Positions 11,154 to 21,557 of a DNA stretch of 64,000 bases are shown piece after piece. Origin of the DNA: Xiphophorus maculatus (lineage: Eukaryota > Chordata > Actinopteri > Cyprinodontiformes > Poeciliidae); NCBI RefSeq assembly GCF_002775205.1, contig NC_036456.1, positions 20,919,968 through 20,983,967 on the forward strand, in the 5' to 3' direction. Both the position numbers and the translations under genes were made by a program. How positions within the stretch are numbered: the stretch's first letter is position 1; every line of letters begins with the position of its first letter. The notes beneath the pieces were generated by a model. It worked only from the letters and a program-made list of their open reading frames with translations. It did not search any database and was not told the origin of the DNA.

Positions 11154-11474
11154 CTTTGACCTTCAGCTGAACTTGTTTCTCCATCAGGATTTCTCCATCT
11201 CTGCTGTAGACTCTGCAGGTGAAGAGTCCACTGTCTGCAGGATATTTCAGAGTCAGACTGAGGTCTTTATTCTCCAGCAGGTTTTCATCCATCTTGGTTC
11301 TGGTTCTGTAGATCTGGTTCTGTTCTTCAGACTGATCAGAACCGTTCTGATACACATGGACCACATCATCATACTCGTCCCTCCACTCCACCTTAACGTC
11401 TCCATCCAGATTCTCTGTGGTTCTGCAGGGCAGCAGGACAGACTCCACCCCTGGTTCCACCTCCACCTTTGGGA
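11154..11474 (-). CDS. V-set Ig exon B (butyrophilin/B7-like)
   Basis: A 321-bp phase-1 exon with AG acceptor before 11474 and GT donor after 11154. It carries both canonical cysteines: VLLPC at the start and GLFTC near the end, with [28 protein letters not shown] and LSLTL between, ending in LKVKG. It is closely related to exons D and E. The upstream flank also matches that of exon E, apart from a solo LTR that inserted there (11518-11887). Together with exon A it may encode the last two extracellular domains of a multi-domain receptor, or belong to a separate duplicated gene; no membrane exon was found to decide. Confidence 0.75.
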
Positions 11475-11517
11475 CTGAGAGACAACAGAGGACAAGATGA
11501 GTTGGACAGAAGATTAT

Positions 11518-11887
11518 TGTCAGGATCTGTGTTTTTCTGTGTTTATTTAGAGTTTTCTGTGTCTCTGTGTCTCCGTGTTGTCCTGTCCTCCCCTTGACCA
11601 TTCCCAGGTGTGTCTCGTTTCTGTGATTACCCTCTGTGTATTTAATGCCACCTGTGTGTCTGCGTCCTCGTCGGGTCCTCGTCTTGCAGTCGTTTGTGCT
11701 TGTCGTATGCACCAGTCTGTCTTGCTGTCCCTTCGTTTAGCTTGTTGCTACCGACGTTGAGCCCTGGCTTCTGCTCAGTCGTGCTGCCTGGTTTTGTGGA
11801 CTATTTTATCATTAAAAGATCATTTTCTCACATCTACCTGGGTCATCTGCGTCTGCCTCACCACCTCACACACCGCATTTCATGACA
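11518..11887 (+). mobile_element. Solo LTR with 5-bp target duplication
   Basis: A 370-bp segment begins TGTCAGGATC and ends TTTCATGACA, the TG...CA form of an LTR. It is flanked on both sides by ATTAT. A TATTTAA-type box near 11640 and an ATTAAA polyadenylation-like signal near 11812 fit a plus-strand LTR. The upstream flank of the paralogous V exon E, at about 16425-16445, has the uninterrupted sequence GAAGATTATATTATATTT, which serves as an empty site. No internal retroviral or retrotransposon sequence is present. Confidence 0.8.
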
Positions 11888-14160
11888 ATTATATTATATT
11901 TCAACAGTTTAGTATGAAAAGAAAACCTTAAACAGGCAGCATCAGATTGTAACCATGGCAACGATGAAGATGACTCTTTGTACTTTCACTAAATAAACTT
12001 GTCAGTTTCTTTAATTCCTAATTAAATTAAATGTGGGGTGTGCTGTGGTGGCGCAGGGGGTTAGCACGCCCCACATTTGGAGGCCATCACTGGATTACAG
12101 AAAGGATCATATTTAGCTGCTAATAATGAGAGATTTAATAAATAATAGAAACAATGTTTTATTTTTCATAGTTTTCTCAGAAACAGTAAACTGCTGAGTC
12201 AGCAGCCTGAACCTCTCTGTCATCATGCAGCCCTGAAAAAAAGATCTGATCTGAAAGCTGCAGCCATGTTGGACGGAGCAGCTTGGAGGTGTCGTTGCAC
12301 AACACCCCCTTCTCTCTGCTTCCTCTCCTGAGAGGGGAGATGTGCTACCAGCTCTCCTTCTAACGGGTTAATTGAGTTTCCTAAATCTGCTGGGATTAAT
12401 CCAGAACTGAAGTAAACTCTGTTTAATCTGGTTTATAGAAACGATTCGCCTGGTTTCTGATGGCCTACATCCAGGTGTCCCACCCTTCTTCCCCCTGTGA
12501 ATTAGCCAGACTGAGCAGCCTGCAGCCAACTAGTTTCACAGAGCACACCTGTTAAGGGTCGCTCCTTCTCTATTTTACAACTTGCATTTGTTACTGAACC
12601 AGGTAGGTTTTAGTGACTCAGTGAGTCCCAAGGATGATGTTTTACATTTGGGCTACCAGCAACCTAAAAACATTTTCCACTTTTTCCTCTCCAGAATCAT
12701 TGTCTTTGTCTTTGGGGTCTGAACCCAGCTGATGAGATAAGTGCGATGTGAAGCCACATGTTGTGGGCCAGACGGGTTGGTCCCCATGACCAGGACAGTC
12801 TTCGCCTCCGTGGCCCCGGCTCTTCTTCAGCTGCAGAGTTCTTTGTCCATCTCTTGGCTCGAAGCTGCCCGGAGGATCCAACGAAAGGTTCCTCTATTGC
12901 TCCCACCTTTTATAGGGTTTATCCACCCTTTGGTGCGTTAGCATTGGCTAGCACTGATGCTGGGCTTGTTTCATTGGCTGTCTGCTCAGACAGATGATCT
13001 CATATCCATCACTGTCTTACAGACATTATGTCCTGATGTCTGAGCTAATGTCTCAGGGTTGATCAACCTCCTACATTTGTTGCCTGCACAACCTTTTCTC
13101 TGAAACCTTCACGTTGCTCAACAATCTGTTTCTAAATAAGGCGTTGATCATCTCTGCTCTCCTGTTAGTTCCCCGTTTCCCCTTAACCTTTGACCTTTCA
13201 CCTACCATCTACCTCCAACATATCAGTGATGTTTAATTGCAGTTACTTGTTTTACACCATTTCAAGTTCAATGTCAAAATCACATTTATTTTCTTTAGCT
13301 TCTCTGATTTAGCATTCATTTATAATTTTATAACTTATTAATTATCCTTATTATAATCTTAATGTGAGTTATTACAGATGTTTTCTGAAAAGAAACCAAG
13401 AATAATCCATGATTCTAATTATTTGATGCCAAAGTTACAGTTACTTGTTTTTCTTGTAAGTGTTCCCACAAATGTAAGTGTAAGTATTATTACAAGTAAA
13501 CCAATATTAATATAAGTATTTTACTTTGAATCTTATCAAATTACTGAAAATGTTTAGATTTCATTCTTTAAAACTTTCATGCTTTAAAATAAGGAATAGT
13601 CTCAGCTATTTTTATAAATCTGCAGGCTGGAAACTTACTTCCTCTTTTTCCAGGAAACCTGCTTTTCCTGTTTCATCTCTTTATCTGATTATGATTTCTG
13701 ATGATTAGATAGAAAAATAATTAAAGCAAAGTTTGCAGGAGACAAAAACAACCAGATTGATTTTATTGAAGTTTTAATTTACTGTTGGGCCTTGATGTCA
13801 CTTGAGTGATTCATTTTAAAGATAACTTTATTTATTGTTACTGTTAAACTAAAATCTCCAGCATGAAGTGGGATGAGCTCAGGTTTCTTGCCAGAGGTCA
13901 GAAAACAACTAAACAACTGATGGAGACGATCAGTTTCCTCTGACTCCTGAGCTGCAGCCATTTTAATGTGGTACCACCAGAATCCATCTGGTTCTGGAGA
14001 CTAGAGCAGAAAATGTTCTGGTCCACTGGATGAACAGCAGCAGTTCGGACCAGCAGAACAACAACAACATTTTGACCAGAACCATTTGACCCAAAGACGA
14101 CATTAAAACTCAATAAAGCAGAATCTGTTTAAAACCCAAAGAGAAACTTTCAGAGAGTTG
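11888..14160. other. Intron/intergenic stretch with SINE head and unclassified block
   Basis: At about 12042-12073 there is a short tRNA-like head (TGGTGGCGCAGGGGGTTAGC, A-box type), a truncated SINE inserted in sequence otherwise similar to 17100-17170. From about 12610 to 13240 a GC-richer block has no clear family; it could be the edge of a retroelement. The rest, to 14160, is AT-rich with no supported exon. Confidence 0.45.
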
Positions 14161-14164
14161 AGAC

Positions 14165-14865
14165 ACAAGGTAGCATTTAGATCCTGATTAACCATCATAG
14201 AAATATTGTCACTGATTAACCATCATAGTAAATATTATCATTGATTAACCATCATAGAATATTATCACTGATTAACCATCATAGTAAATATTATCATCAC
14301 TGATTAACCATCATAGAAAATATTATCACTGATTAACCATCATAGAAAATATTATCATCACTGATTAACCATCATAGAAATATTATCACTGATTAACCAT
14401 CATAGAATATCATCACTGATTAACCATCATAGAAATATTATCACTGATTAACCATCATAGAATATCATCACTGATTAACCATCATAGAAATATTATCACT
14501 GATTAACCATCATAGAATATCATCACTGATTAACCATCATAGAAATATTATCACTGATTAACCATCATAGAAATATTATCACTGATTAACCATCATAGAA
14601 TATCATCACTGATTAACCATCATAGAAATATTATCATTGATTAACCATCATAGAAAATATTATTATCACTGATTAACCATCATAGAAATATTATCACTGA
14701 TTAACCATCATAGAATATTATCATCACTGATTAACCATCATAGTAAATATTATTATCACTGATTAACCATCATAGAATATCATCACTGATTAACCATCAT
14801 AGAAATATTATCATCACTGATTAACCATCATAGAATATCATCACTGATTAACCATCTGATCAATA
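14165..14865 (+). repeat. About 28-bp minisatellite (GATTAACCATCATAG)
   Basis: About 25 units of 25 to 31 bp with the invariant core CTGATTAACCATCATAG and variable AAATATTATC or AATATCATC endings. It starts only about 50 bp past the donor of V exon C, so it expanded inside the following intron or flank. Confidence 0.95.
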
Positions 14866-14916
14866 TCAATCAGGAGGACAAACAGAAACTCAGCAGAAAC
14901 AGAGACCCAGACTGAC

Positions 14917-15240
14917 CTTTGACCTTCAGAAAGAAGTGTTTTCTTCTCAGGATTTTTCCGTCTCTCCAGACTTTACATCTGTACCCTCCTGCGTCTCTCT
15001 CAGTGGGTCGACTCAGAGTCAGACTGAGGTCTTTAGTCTTCAGCAGGTTTTCATCCATCTTGGTTCTGGTTCTGTAGAACTGCTTCTGTTCTCCAGGCTG
15101 ATCAGAACCGTTCTGATACACATGGACCGTCCTGCCTCTGCTGTCCCTCCACTCCACTCTGTCTCCTCCCAGCAGGTCAGAGGTCACTCTGAACGGCAGC
15201 AGGACAGACTCCGCCCCCTCCTCCACCTCCACCTGTTGGA
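14917..15240 (-). CDS. V-set Ig exon C (butyrophilin/B7-like)
   Basis: A 324-bp phase-1 exon between an AG acceptor (before 15240) and a GT donor (after 14917). It reads [65 protein letters not shown] and ends LKVKG. The first Ig cysteine is replaced by phenylalanine, as in exon A; the second is kept. The intron to exon D is only about 100 bp. The immediate flank after the donor resembles that after exon A, which supports duplication of the D-C pair to give B-A or the reverse. Confidence 0.75.
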
Positions 15241-15340
15241 CTGAGAGAAAGAGGAAGATGAGCAGCAGGAACAGGAAGGTGGATCTTTCTCCAGCTGGTT
15301 TTACTGGTACTAACTGGTTCTGATCCAATTGAACACTGAC

Positions 15341-15667
15341 CTTTGACCTCCAGCTGAACTTGTTTCTCCATCAGCATGTCTCCATCTCTGTTGTAGACTC
15401 TGCAGGTGTAGGTCCCTCCGCCTCTCCTAGTGGGCCGTCTCAGAGTCAGACTGAGGTTTTTAGTCTTCAGCAGGTTTTCATCCATCTTGGTTCTGGTTCT
15501 GTAGATCTGGTTCTGTTCTCCAGGCTGATCAGAACCGTTCCGATACACATGGACCGTCCTGTTGTCTCTGTCCCTCCACTCCACCTTAACGTCTCCATCC
15601 AGATTCTCTCTGGTTCTGCAGGGCAGCAGGACAGACTCCGCCCCTGGTTCCACCTCCACCTGTTGGA
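15341..15667 (-). CDS. V-set Ig exon D (butyrophilin/B7-like)
   Basis: A 327-bp phase-1 exon. It has [56 protein letters not shown] and [14 protein letters not shown], ending LEVKG, so both canonical cysteines and the core tryptophan are present. The usual acidic residue of the D-x-G-x-Y-x-C box is replaced by glycine. It is the best conserved V domain of the array together with exon B. Confidence 0.78.
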
Positions 15668-16074
15668 CTGAGAGAAGCAGAAAGAGGAAGATGAGCAGCA
15701 GCAGCAGATCTTTATCACTTCCTGATGAGAGCAGCAGGAACAGGAAGGTGGATCTTTGTCCAGCTGGTTCTGAAGCAGAAAGTTCTACTGGGTTGAACTG
15801 GACTTTCCTTCCAGGTCCAGGTTCTCCTCAGAGCTGCTCTCCAGGTTCTGTGGACCTGGACCTCCAGTCCAGATCAGCTCCCAGCACCAACATCCCATAA
15901 TAAGCAGAGTGTGTTGGTGGACCAGTCAGGATGAGGTTCTGTGTGTTTGGGTCAGAACCAGTTAGACTAGTTCTACTGGTACCGACTGGTTCTGATGGTA
16001 TTGCCCAGTTCTACTGGTACCGACTGGTTCTGATCCAATTTATGCAACACAATCATCTGATCTCAGTCACTCAC

Positions 16075-16401
16075 ATTTAAGTTGGAGAAAAACTTTTTTC
16101 TCCATCAGTTTTTCTTCCTTCCAGCTGTAGACTCTGCAGGTGTAGGTTCCTCCGTCTCTCCCAGTGGGTCGTCTCAGAGTCAGACTGAGGTCTTTATTCT
16201 TCAGCAGGTTTTCATCCATCTTGGTTCTGGTTCTGTAGATCTGGTTCTGTTCTCCATGCTGATCAGAACCGTCCTGATACACATGGACCGTCCTGCCTCT
16301 GCTGTCCCTCCACTCCACCTTAACGTCTCCACCCAGACTCTCCCTGGTTCTCCAGGGCAGCAGGACAGACTCCTCCCCTGATTCCACCTCCACCTTTGGG
16401 A
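16075..16401 (-). CDS. V-set Ig exon E (butyrophilin/B7-like)
   Basis: A 327-bp exon from an AG acceptor (before 16401) to a strong GTGAGT donor (after 16075), phase 1. It reads [65 protein letters not shown] and ends FLQLK. The first Ig cysteine is tryptophan. Its upstream flank is the empty-site counterpart of the solo LTR next to exon B. Confidence 0.75.
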
Positions 16402-17587
16402 CTGAGAGACACCAGAGGACCAGATGAGTTGGACAGAAGATTATATTATATTTAATGATAAAACTTTAGTTATTTAGTATGAAAATGTTCTTCCCAGGAC
16501 CGGCCCAGAGGCCTGGCTCTACTGGTACCAGTAGCACCAGTAGAACCAGGCCATGTAGAACCGGATTGTAACTACATGCTACAGTTCAGTCAGTCTCACC
16601 ACATTTATATTTTGTTTCTTTAAATCTTTTTGTTTAGAAGGAAACACATCATGACACTATTCTGGAATAAATGTCAACATTTTAGTTTACACTGTTTTAC
16701 TTGATTTAAGCTTCGTTTGTTCTGAGTTCCCTCAGTTCCCTCAGTGACCTCCGTGACCTTCAGGGGAACAAAGAGGTGGAGAAGGGTGGAGCCTGGAAAG
16801 GGTGGAGCCAAACTGGTTCCCATCTCCGCTCATCATCCAGAGGGAAATGGGATTTTCTCATGTTGGCTTCAGTTTGGATTTTGTGTTTTCTGTGATCAGC
16901 CAGTATTAAGTTTCCCTTCGTCTCCTTTACAGAGTTCTGTTTGATTGAGTCAGTCTGACTTATTTCTGTTACTTTATGGTCATTTTTCATTATTTACCCA
17001 AGTTTCTGTGTTTGGGTTAAATAAAGAACAAAAATGTTTTTATTTAAACTTGTGTCTGATTCTGGTTTTCCTGCTCGGTCCATCACACCACAGCAACACA
17101 ACAATTAAACAATGAAGATGATTCCTTGTGGTTTTACTAAATAAACTTGTCAAGTTTCTTTAAATCATAAGTTAAGATACTGTAATAAACTTTTTACATT
17201 TATTGTAGAAATAGATCTACATATTTTAGATCTTTGCTCTCAGTTTATCATAACAGCAAAGATGAATCATCAATCTGGTGTAAATATTGACCATTTTCTC
17301 ATCCCTGTATGTTTCACAGAAGTAGGATTATAAAATCCAGGATCACAGATTAAAGCAGGCTTAGCGCCTTCAGTTCATCCTGGATTTATCTGTTCAGACC
17401 AAACCAGGTTCAGGAGCTGCAGCTGAATCAGACTGAAGTCGTTCAGGTGAACGAGAGCCAGCAGATTTATTCAGACCAATGAGATCCATCACAGATTCAC
17501 TGATGCTACGCTAGATACAATGTCTAAAGTCACACCAAACAAACATCATCTGTTATTGGAGGATTAACTGAAGCAGATTATCCTCAT
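16402..17587. other. Intron/intergenic stretch
   Basis: The first part is homologous to the flank of exon B. The segment at about 17095-17170 matches 11955-12020. No further exon was recognised. Confidence 0.45.
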
Positions 17588-17815
17588 TATGTGATGGTGG
17601 CGACGGCGGTAGGAGTTCACCCCGCCACCAGCAGGTTGCTGGTTCAATCCCCGCTCCACTTGCTGGACAAAACACTTGCCTGCTGTTGGGGTCAGAAGGT
17701 CAGTTGGTGCCGGCCAAGGCATTCTGACAGACTGACCCAGTAGTGTGTGAATGACTGTAGTGGGAAGAACTTTGGACTTGATGAGGCCATTCACCAATAA
17801 AAGCTGCTGTCCTGT
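17588..17815 (+). mobile_element. tRNA-derived SINE
   Basis: A tRNA-like head has a GGTGGCGACGGCGGTAGG A-box region and a perfect-looking B box GGTTCAATCCC at 17641-17651. The body then has GTGTGAATGACTGTAGTG and ACTTTGGACTTGATGAGGCC, typical of fish SINE tails. It is an RNA polymerase III-type retroposon, probably inactive. Confidence 0.7.
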
Positions 17816-18109
17816 CATTTGAACAACTTTAAACATATAAATGACCAGCCAATATTATAACATGCTAATCTGTTTTTTTACAGCCTGGAGCGGGCTAGCT
17901 TCACAGAATAAATCGCCATGGTAACTTACGCGTTACCTTTTTTGTGAACTGAGACTGTGTTACGTGTGTTTATTGGACAGGGCGGTCCAATCGGCACCAG
18001 ATTTATAGAGCAAAGATTCTCAGAGGCTCTGATTTATTCATCTGAAGGTTTTTGTACTTTTCTAAATTTGCTCCGACTCCAACTTTCAGTGCAAAAGCTG
18101 CTCAGTCTT

Positions 18110-18410
18110 TATACATTAGGCCCAAATCTGGTCTGCATCCAGAACCAGAACCAAACAGGGACAAGCAGCATTCAGCTTCTAGGCACCACAGATCTGGAAT
18201 AAACTTCCAGAAAACTGCAAACAGCTGAAACACTGAGAGCCTTTAAATCTAGACTGAAAACCAGCTGATCAGAACTGATTGGATTGGAAATGGATCACTG
18301 ATCAATTTATTGGAAGTTTATCTGACTAAATGTTTATTGTTTCATAACTGATGATGTTTTAATCTTTGATCTGCCTTGTTGCTGAAACTAATAAACCTGA
18401 CTGCATGTGA
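18110..18410 (+). mobile_element. L2-like LINE, 3' fragment
   Basis: Contains CCAGAACCAGAACCAAACAG, then the WN-K-L-P-E-N-type end and a 3' UTR like the copy at 4297-4758. The hexamer site here has not expanded. A second L2-type 3' tail (AAAGTGCTGAAATCTGCTAT with AATAAA) lies at about 18755-18835. Confidence 0.6.
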
Positions 18411-19157
18411 TGTTCAGATCCGTTTGTTCTCCAGTTCCAAGCTGAAGGTTCTGGACCTCTGAGGCCCGGTTCTGTTGAGTTCTGGAAGGATCCAGGGTTC
18501 TGATGGAGTTCAAGGGTTAAATAGTTCAGAACCAGAGGTCCATTAATGTGCTAATAGCGGAGCTAACCTTTAGTTTAGTGCGTTAGCATTTAGCTCTGAA
18601 AGCATTTAGCTCTGAAAGCATTTAGCGCTCCTATCTTCCTCTAAATTTGTTTCTCCAGATCATTTCTGAAGTGATCATTTACTCGGCTGTTTGGTAAACT
18701 TTCAGTTGGATAAAGTTTTGGTAAATAAAGTGTTGAGGTTTTGGTTTTTGGTTTGACAGTGAGTCTATGAATGTGTTTCATGTTTTTATGACGTAAAGTG
18801 CTGAAATCTGCTATACAAATAAACTTGACTTCCTCTAAGCTGGTACCAAACATCTATTCTTTTAAAACTTTATGAAATGTGAATAAACACAATTCTTCAA
18901 CTGGTTAGACCTTTATATTCATGCTCTTATTTTGAAGTGCAGCAGTTCTGTTTCCTCTCCTGTGATGCGATGCAGGAAATGATGTTTATTCTGTACCCAG
19001 AATGCATTGCTGTCTGTCCTGGACCTCTTCCTCCTGCTCCGCTTCCTCATCTTCACTCATTACATCACACTGACCTTTGACCTTATAATCAGCCAACCAT
19101 CAGTATTGATCAGAACCAATCAGCTGATTGGTAAAATAAAACATTTAAACCACTGAC
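18411..19157. other. Intergenic stretch with another L2-type tail
   Basis: Apart from the L2-type 3' tail near 18755-18835 and a threefold GCATTTAGCTCTGAAA repeat near 18590-18630, nothing was recognised. GACCTTTGACCTT words near 19072 resemble the V-exon donors but have no exon attached. Confidence 0.4.
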
Positions 19158-19502
19158 CTTTGACCTTTAGCTGAACTTGTTTCATCACCTGGAAGTTTCT
19201 TATCCAGCTGGAGACGATGCAGGTGTAGATCCCTGAGTCTCCAAATGTGGGCCATGTCAGAGTCAGACTGAGGTCTTTATTCTTCAGCAGGTTTTTATCC
19301 ATCTTGGTTCTGGTTCTGTAGATCTGCTTCTGTTCTCCAGGCTGATCAGAACCGTTCTGATACACATGGACCGTCCTGCCTCTGCTATCCTTCCATTCCA
19401 CCTTAACGTCTCCAGGCAGTTCGTCCAACTTCTTGAATGGCAGCAGGACAAACTCCTCCCCTGATTCCACCTCCACCTTCTCCTCCTGCTGCTCCTTCAG
19501 TT
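19158..19502 (-). CDS. V-set Ig exon F (butyrophilin/B7-like)
   Basis: A 345-bp phase-1 exon after a TTGTTCTAG acceptor, ending at a GT donor after 19158. It reads [78 protein letters not shown] and ends LKVKG. The first cysteine position is phenylalanine; the second is kept with a good D-S-G-I-Y-T-C box. It is the most 5' exon of the tandem array; no signal-peptide exon was found between it and the next gene upstream, where an L1-like element has inserted. Confidence 0.75.
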
Positions 19503-19683
19503 CTAGAACAACAAGGAAGGAAAACTTGAGTTGGACAGACAGCAGCAGCTCTGATGTCTCCTCCCTGTCTCTGTGCCTCCTGGACTCTCTGAGGACAGAG
19601 ACATGTGTCCATGTCCCAAGTGGAACCAGCTGCTGCCTGCAGCAACACACCAAGTTCTGCTCCATCCTCACCTGTTTGTCCTC

Positions 19684-19891
19684 AAGCTGCTGACCCACAA
19701 TGCACCAGGAGCTGCTGACCCACAATGCACCAGGAGCTGCTGGCCCACAATGCACCAGGAGCTGCTGACCCACAATGCACCAGGAGCTGCTGGCCCACAA
19801 TGCACCAGGAGCTGCTGACCCACAATGCACCAGGAGCTGCTGACCCACAATGCACCAGGAGCTGCTGGCCCACAATGCACCAGGAGCTGCT
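19684..19891 (+). repeat. 24-bp minisatellite
   Basis: About 8.5 units of 24 bp containing CCCACAATGCACCAGGAG. Frames remain open because 24 is divisible by three; both strands yield repetitive peptides that are not genes. It directly precedes the L1-like element. Confidence 0.95.
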
Positions 19892-19902
19892 GGTTGAGGT
19901 TC

Positions 19903-21487
19903 TAAGATGGCGGAGTGAGGTGTCACTCTGGGTGTTTTTGGCTCTGGCTTACAGTTTTCGTTTAGCCCAGATTTAATCCATTATCTGAGCTTCTGCCTGG
20001 TTTAAACATGATTTAGGTTTTTTATTCTTAGTTTAACAACTTTTTGAAACTATTTCATCCTTCATTTCCATTTTTTTGCCGTCTGGGAATTTATCTACGG
20101 AGGTCAGCATGTCAGACTACAACTGGTCGGCTCTTCAAGAGGCTTGAGACGAAGGTATTGTTGAAGACATTGAGTTGGTCGGAGCCTCGTCTGATCCTTC
20201 GGGTAAAGAACAGAAGGTGAACTGGGATCACACACCTATTGAGAACTAAAGCAAGAAGAAAATGAAGCTACAGGAGCCTGAATGTAAGGAGGACACAGCG
20301 AACGGAGAACTTAACACAAAGATGGACAATCAGACTGAAATATTAAAAACGCATAGAAGCTAATCCTGTCGCCATTGAGGTAAATAAGAAAGCCATATCA
20401 GAGCTCCAAGCTACGGTTAACCTTCTCAAAAAACAAAACGCAGCGCTGAGGATCCTGTGAAGACCAGGCTCGTTACCAGAGACGCTGGAACCTGATGGTG
20501 ACCGGACCGGACCGGACCGGACTGCCCGAGAAAGACGACGAGGACGTACGAGAATCCATCATCGGGATCCTCACTAGGATCATTCCTGTCTCCGTGGATC
20601 GGCTGCGTGACTCGGTCCACACCGTTCACAGACTGGGGAACAAAACTGGAGCCGCTTCGGCCAACAACCGACCCAGAGCCTCATCATTCAGTTCGGGATG
20701 CGAACCCTGCGAGATGAGGTCTGGAGGAAATCCAGGGAGGCTAAAGGCTGTAAAGAAATGCACATCAGCTTCAAGGAGGACTTTTCTAGGGAGGACAGGC
20801 TCCCAGGGCCAAACTGTGGCCCCTGGTTCAGGGAGCCAGGATCCCAGGGCCAAACTGTGGCCCCTGGTTCAGGAAGCCAGGAGCAGCTTTTGAACAACTA
20901 CTGTGTTTATTTCATGTTATCTTTACTTTCACTTAATACTAGGGGTTTAAAAAATATTGTCAAACGTAAGGCTACTTTTCTTTATTGCAAGGAGCAAAAG
21001 GCTAATAGTTTTATTCTGCAGGAAACTCACTCATCAAGTGAGGAGGCCAAATTCTGGAAACTTCAATGTGTGATCAGATTAATTTTAGTCATGGTTCGTC
21101 GCATTCAGCTGCGTTATGATTATGTTTTATAAATTCCCAGGTTCTTTGTTGGAGCATATCAGTGATACAAATGGCTGCTGGGTAACGAATAGTGGAGATT
21201 GATGGAAATAAGATCATTTTGGTCTATATGGATATAATAATAAAGCCATGAATAGTATATTTTTTACTGACCTCAGAGTGAAGATAAAACAATGGAAAAT
21301 AAAAATAACTGCTAGTATCTCTGCTCTCCTTTTCTTTTAAATCTTGCTCCATTTCTATCATTTTCCGTACTGTGTTTGTATTTTACAGTATTAAAATATT
21401 GTTTTTCCTCATCTATGCTACTCTGTTCCATGTACCACAATGTGTCGTTGTATTCTGGTTGTTTATCAATAATAATAAATAAAAAAT
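19903..21487 (+). mobile_element. L1-like LINE relic, internally deleted
   Basis: The start contains AAGATGGCGG, as at the 5' end of mammalian L1. An ATG at 20109 opens MSDYNWSALQEA and stops at a TGA. Remains of the ORF1 protein C-terminal domain follow at about 20520-20810 (ESIIGILTRIIPVSVDRLR, then RDEVWRKSREAKGCKEMHIS in another frame). The endonuclease start of ORF2 is recognisable near 20925 (SLNTRGLKN, then FILQETHSS). Most of ORF2 is missing; the 3' end is an AATAATAAATAAAA tail. It is dead, with frame shifts and a large deletion, and sits between V exon F and the membrane exon of the next V gene. Confidence 0.7.
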
Positions 21488-21557
21488 TCAGTCCTGCTCT
21501 GGAGGAGAGCAGACCCTGACCAAAGGCATTATGGGTAATGGAGTTCTACACACTCAC

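Noticed and set aside
12741-12997. Overlapping frames in a GC-rich block
   Set aside because: No domain and no splice logic; probably an old retroelement edge that I could not classify.
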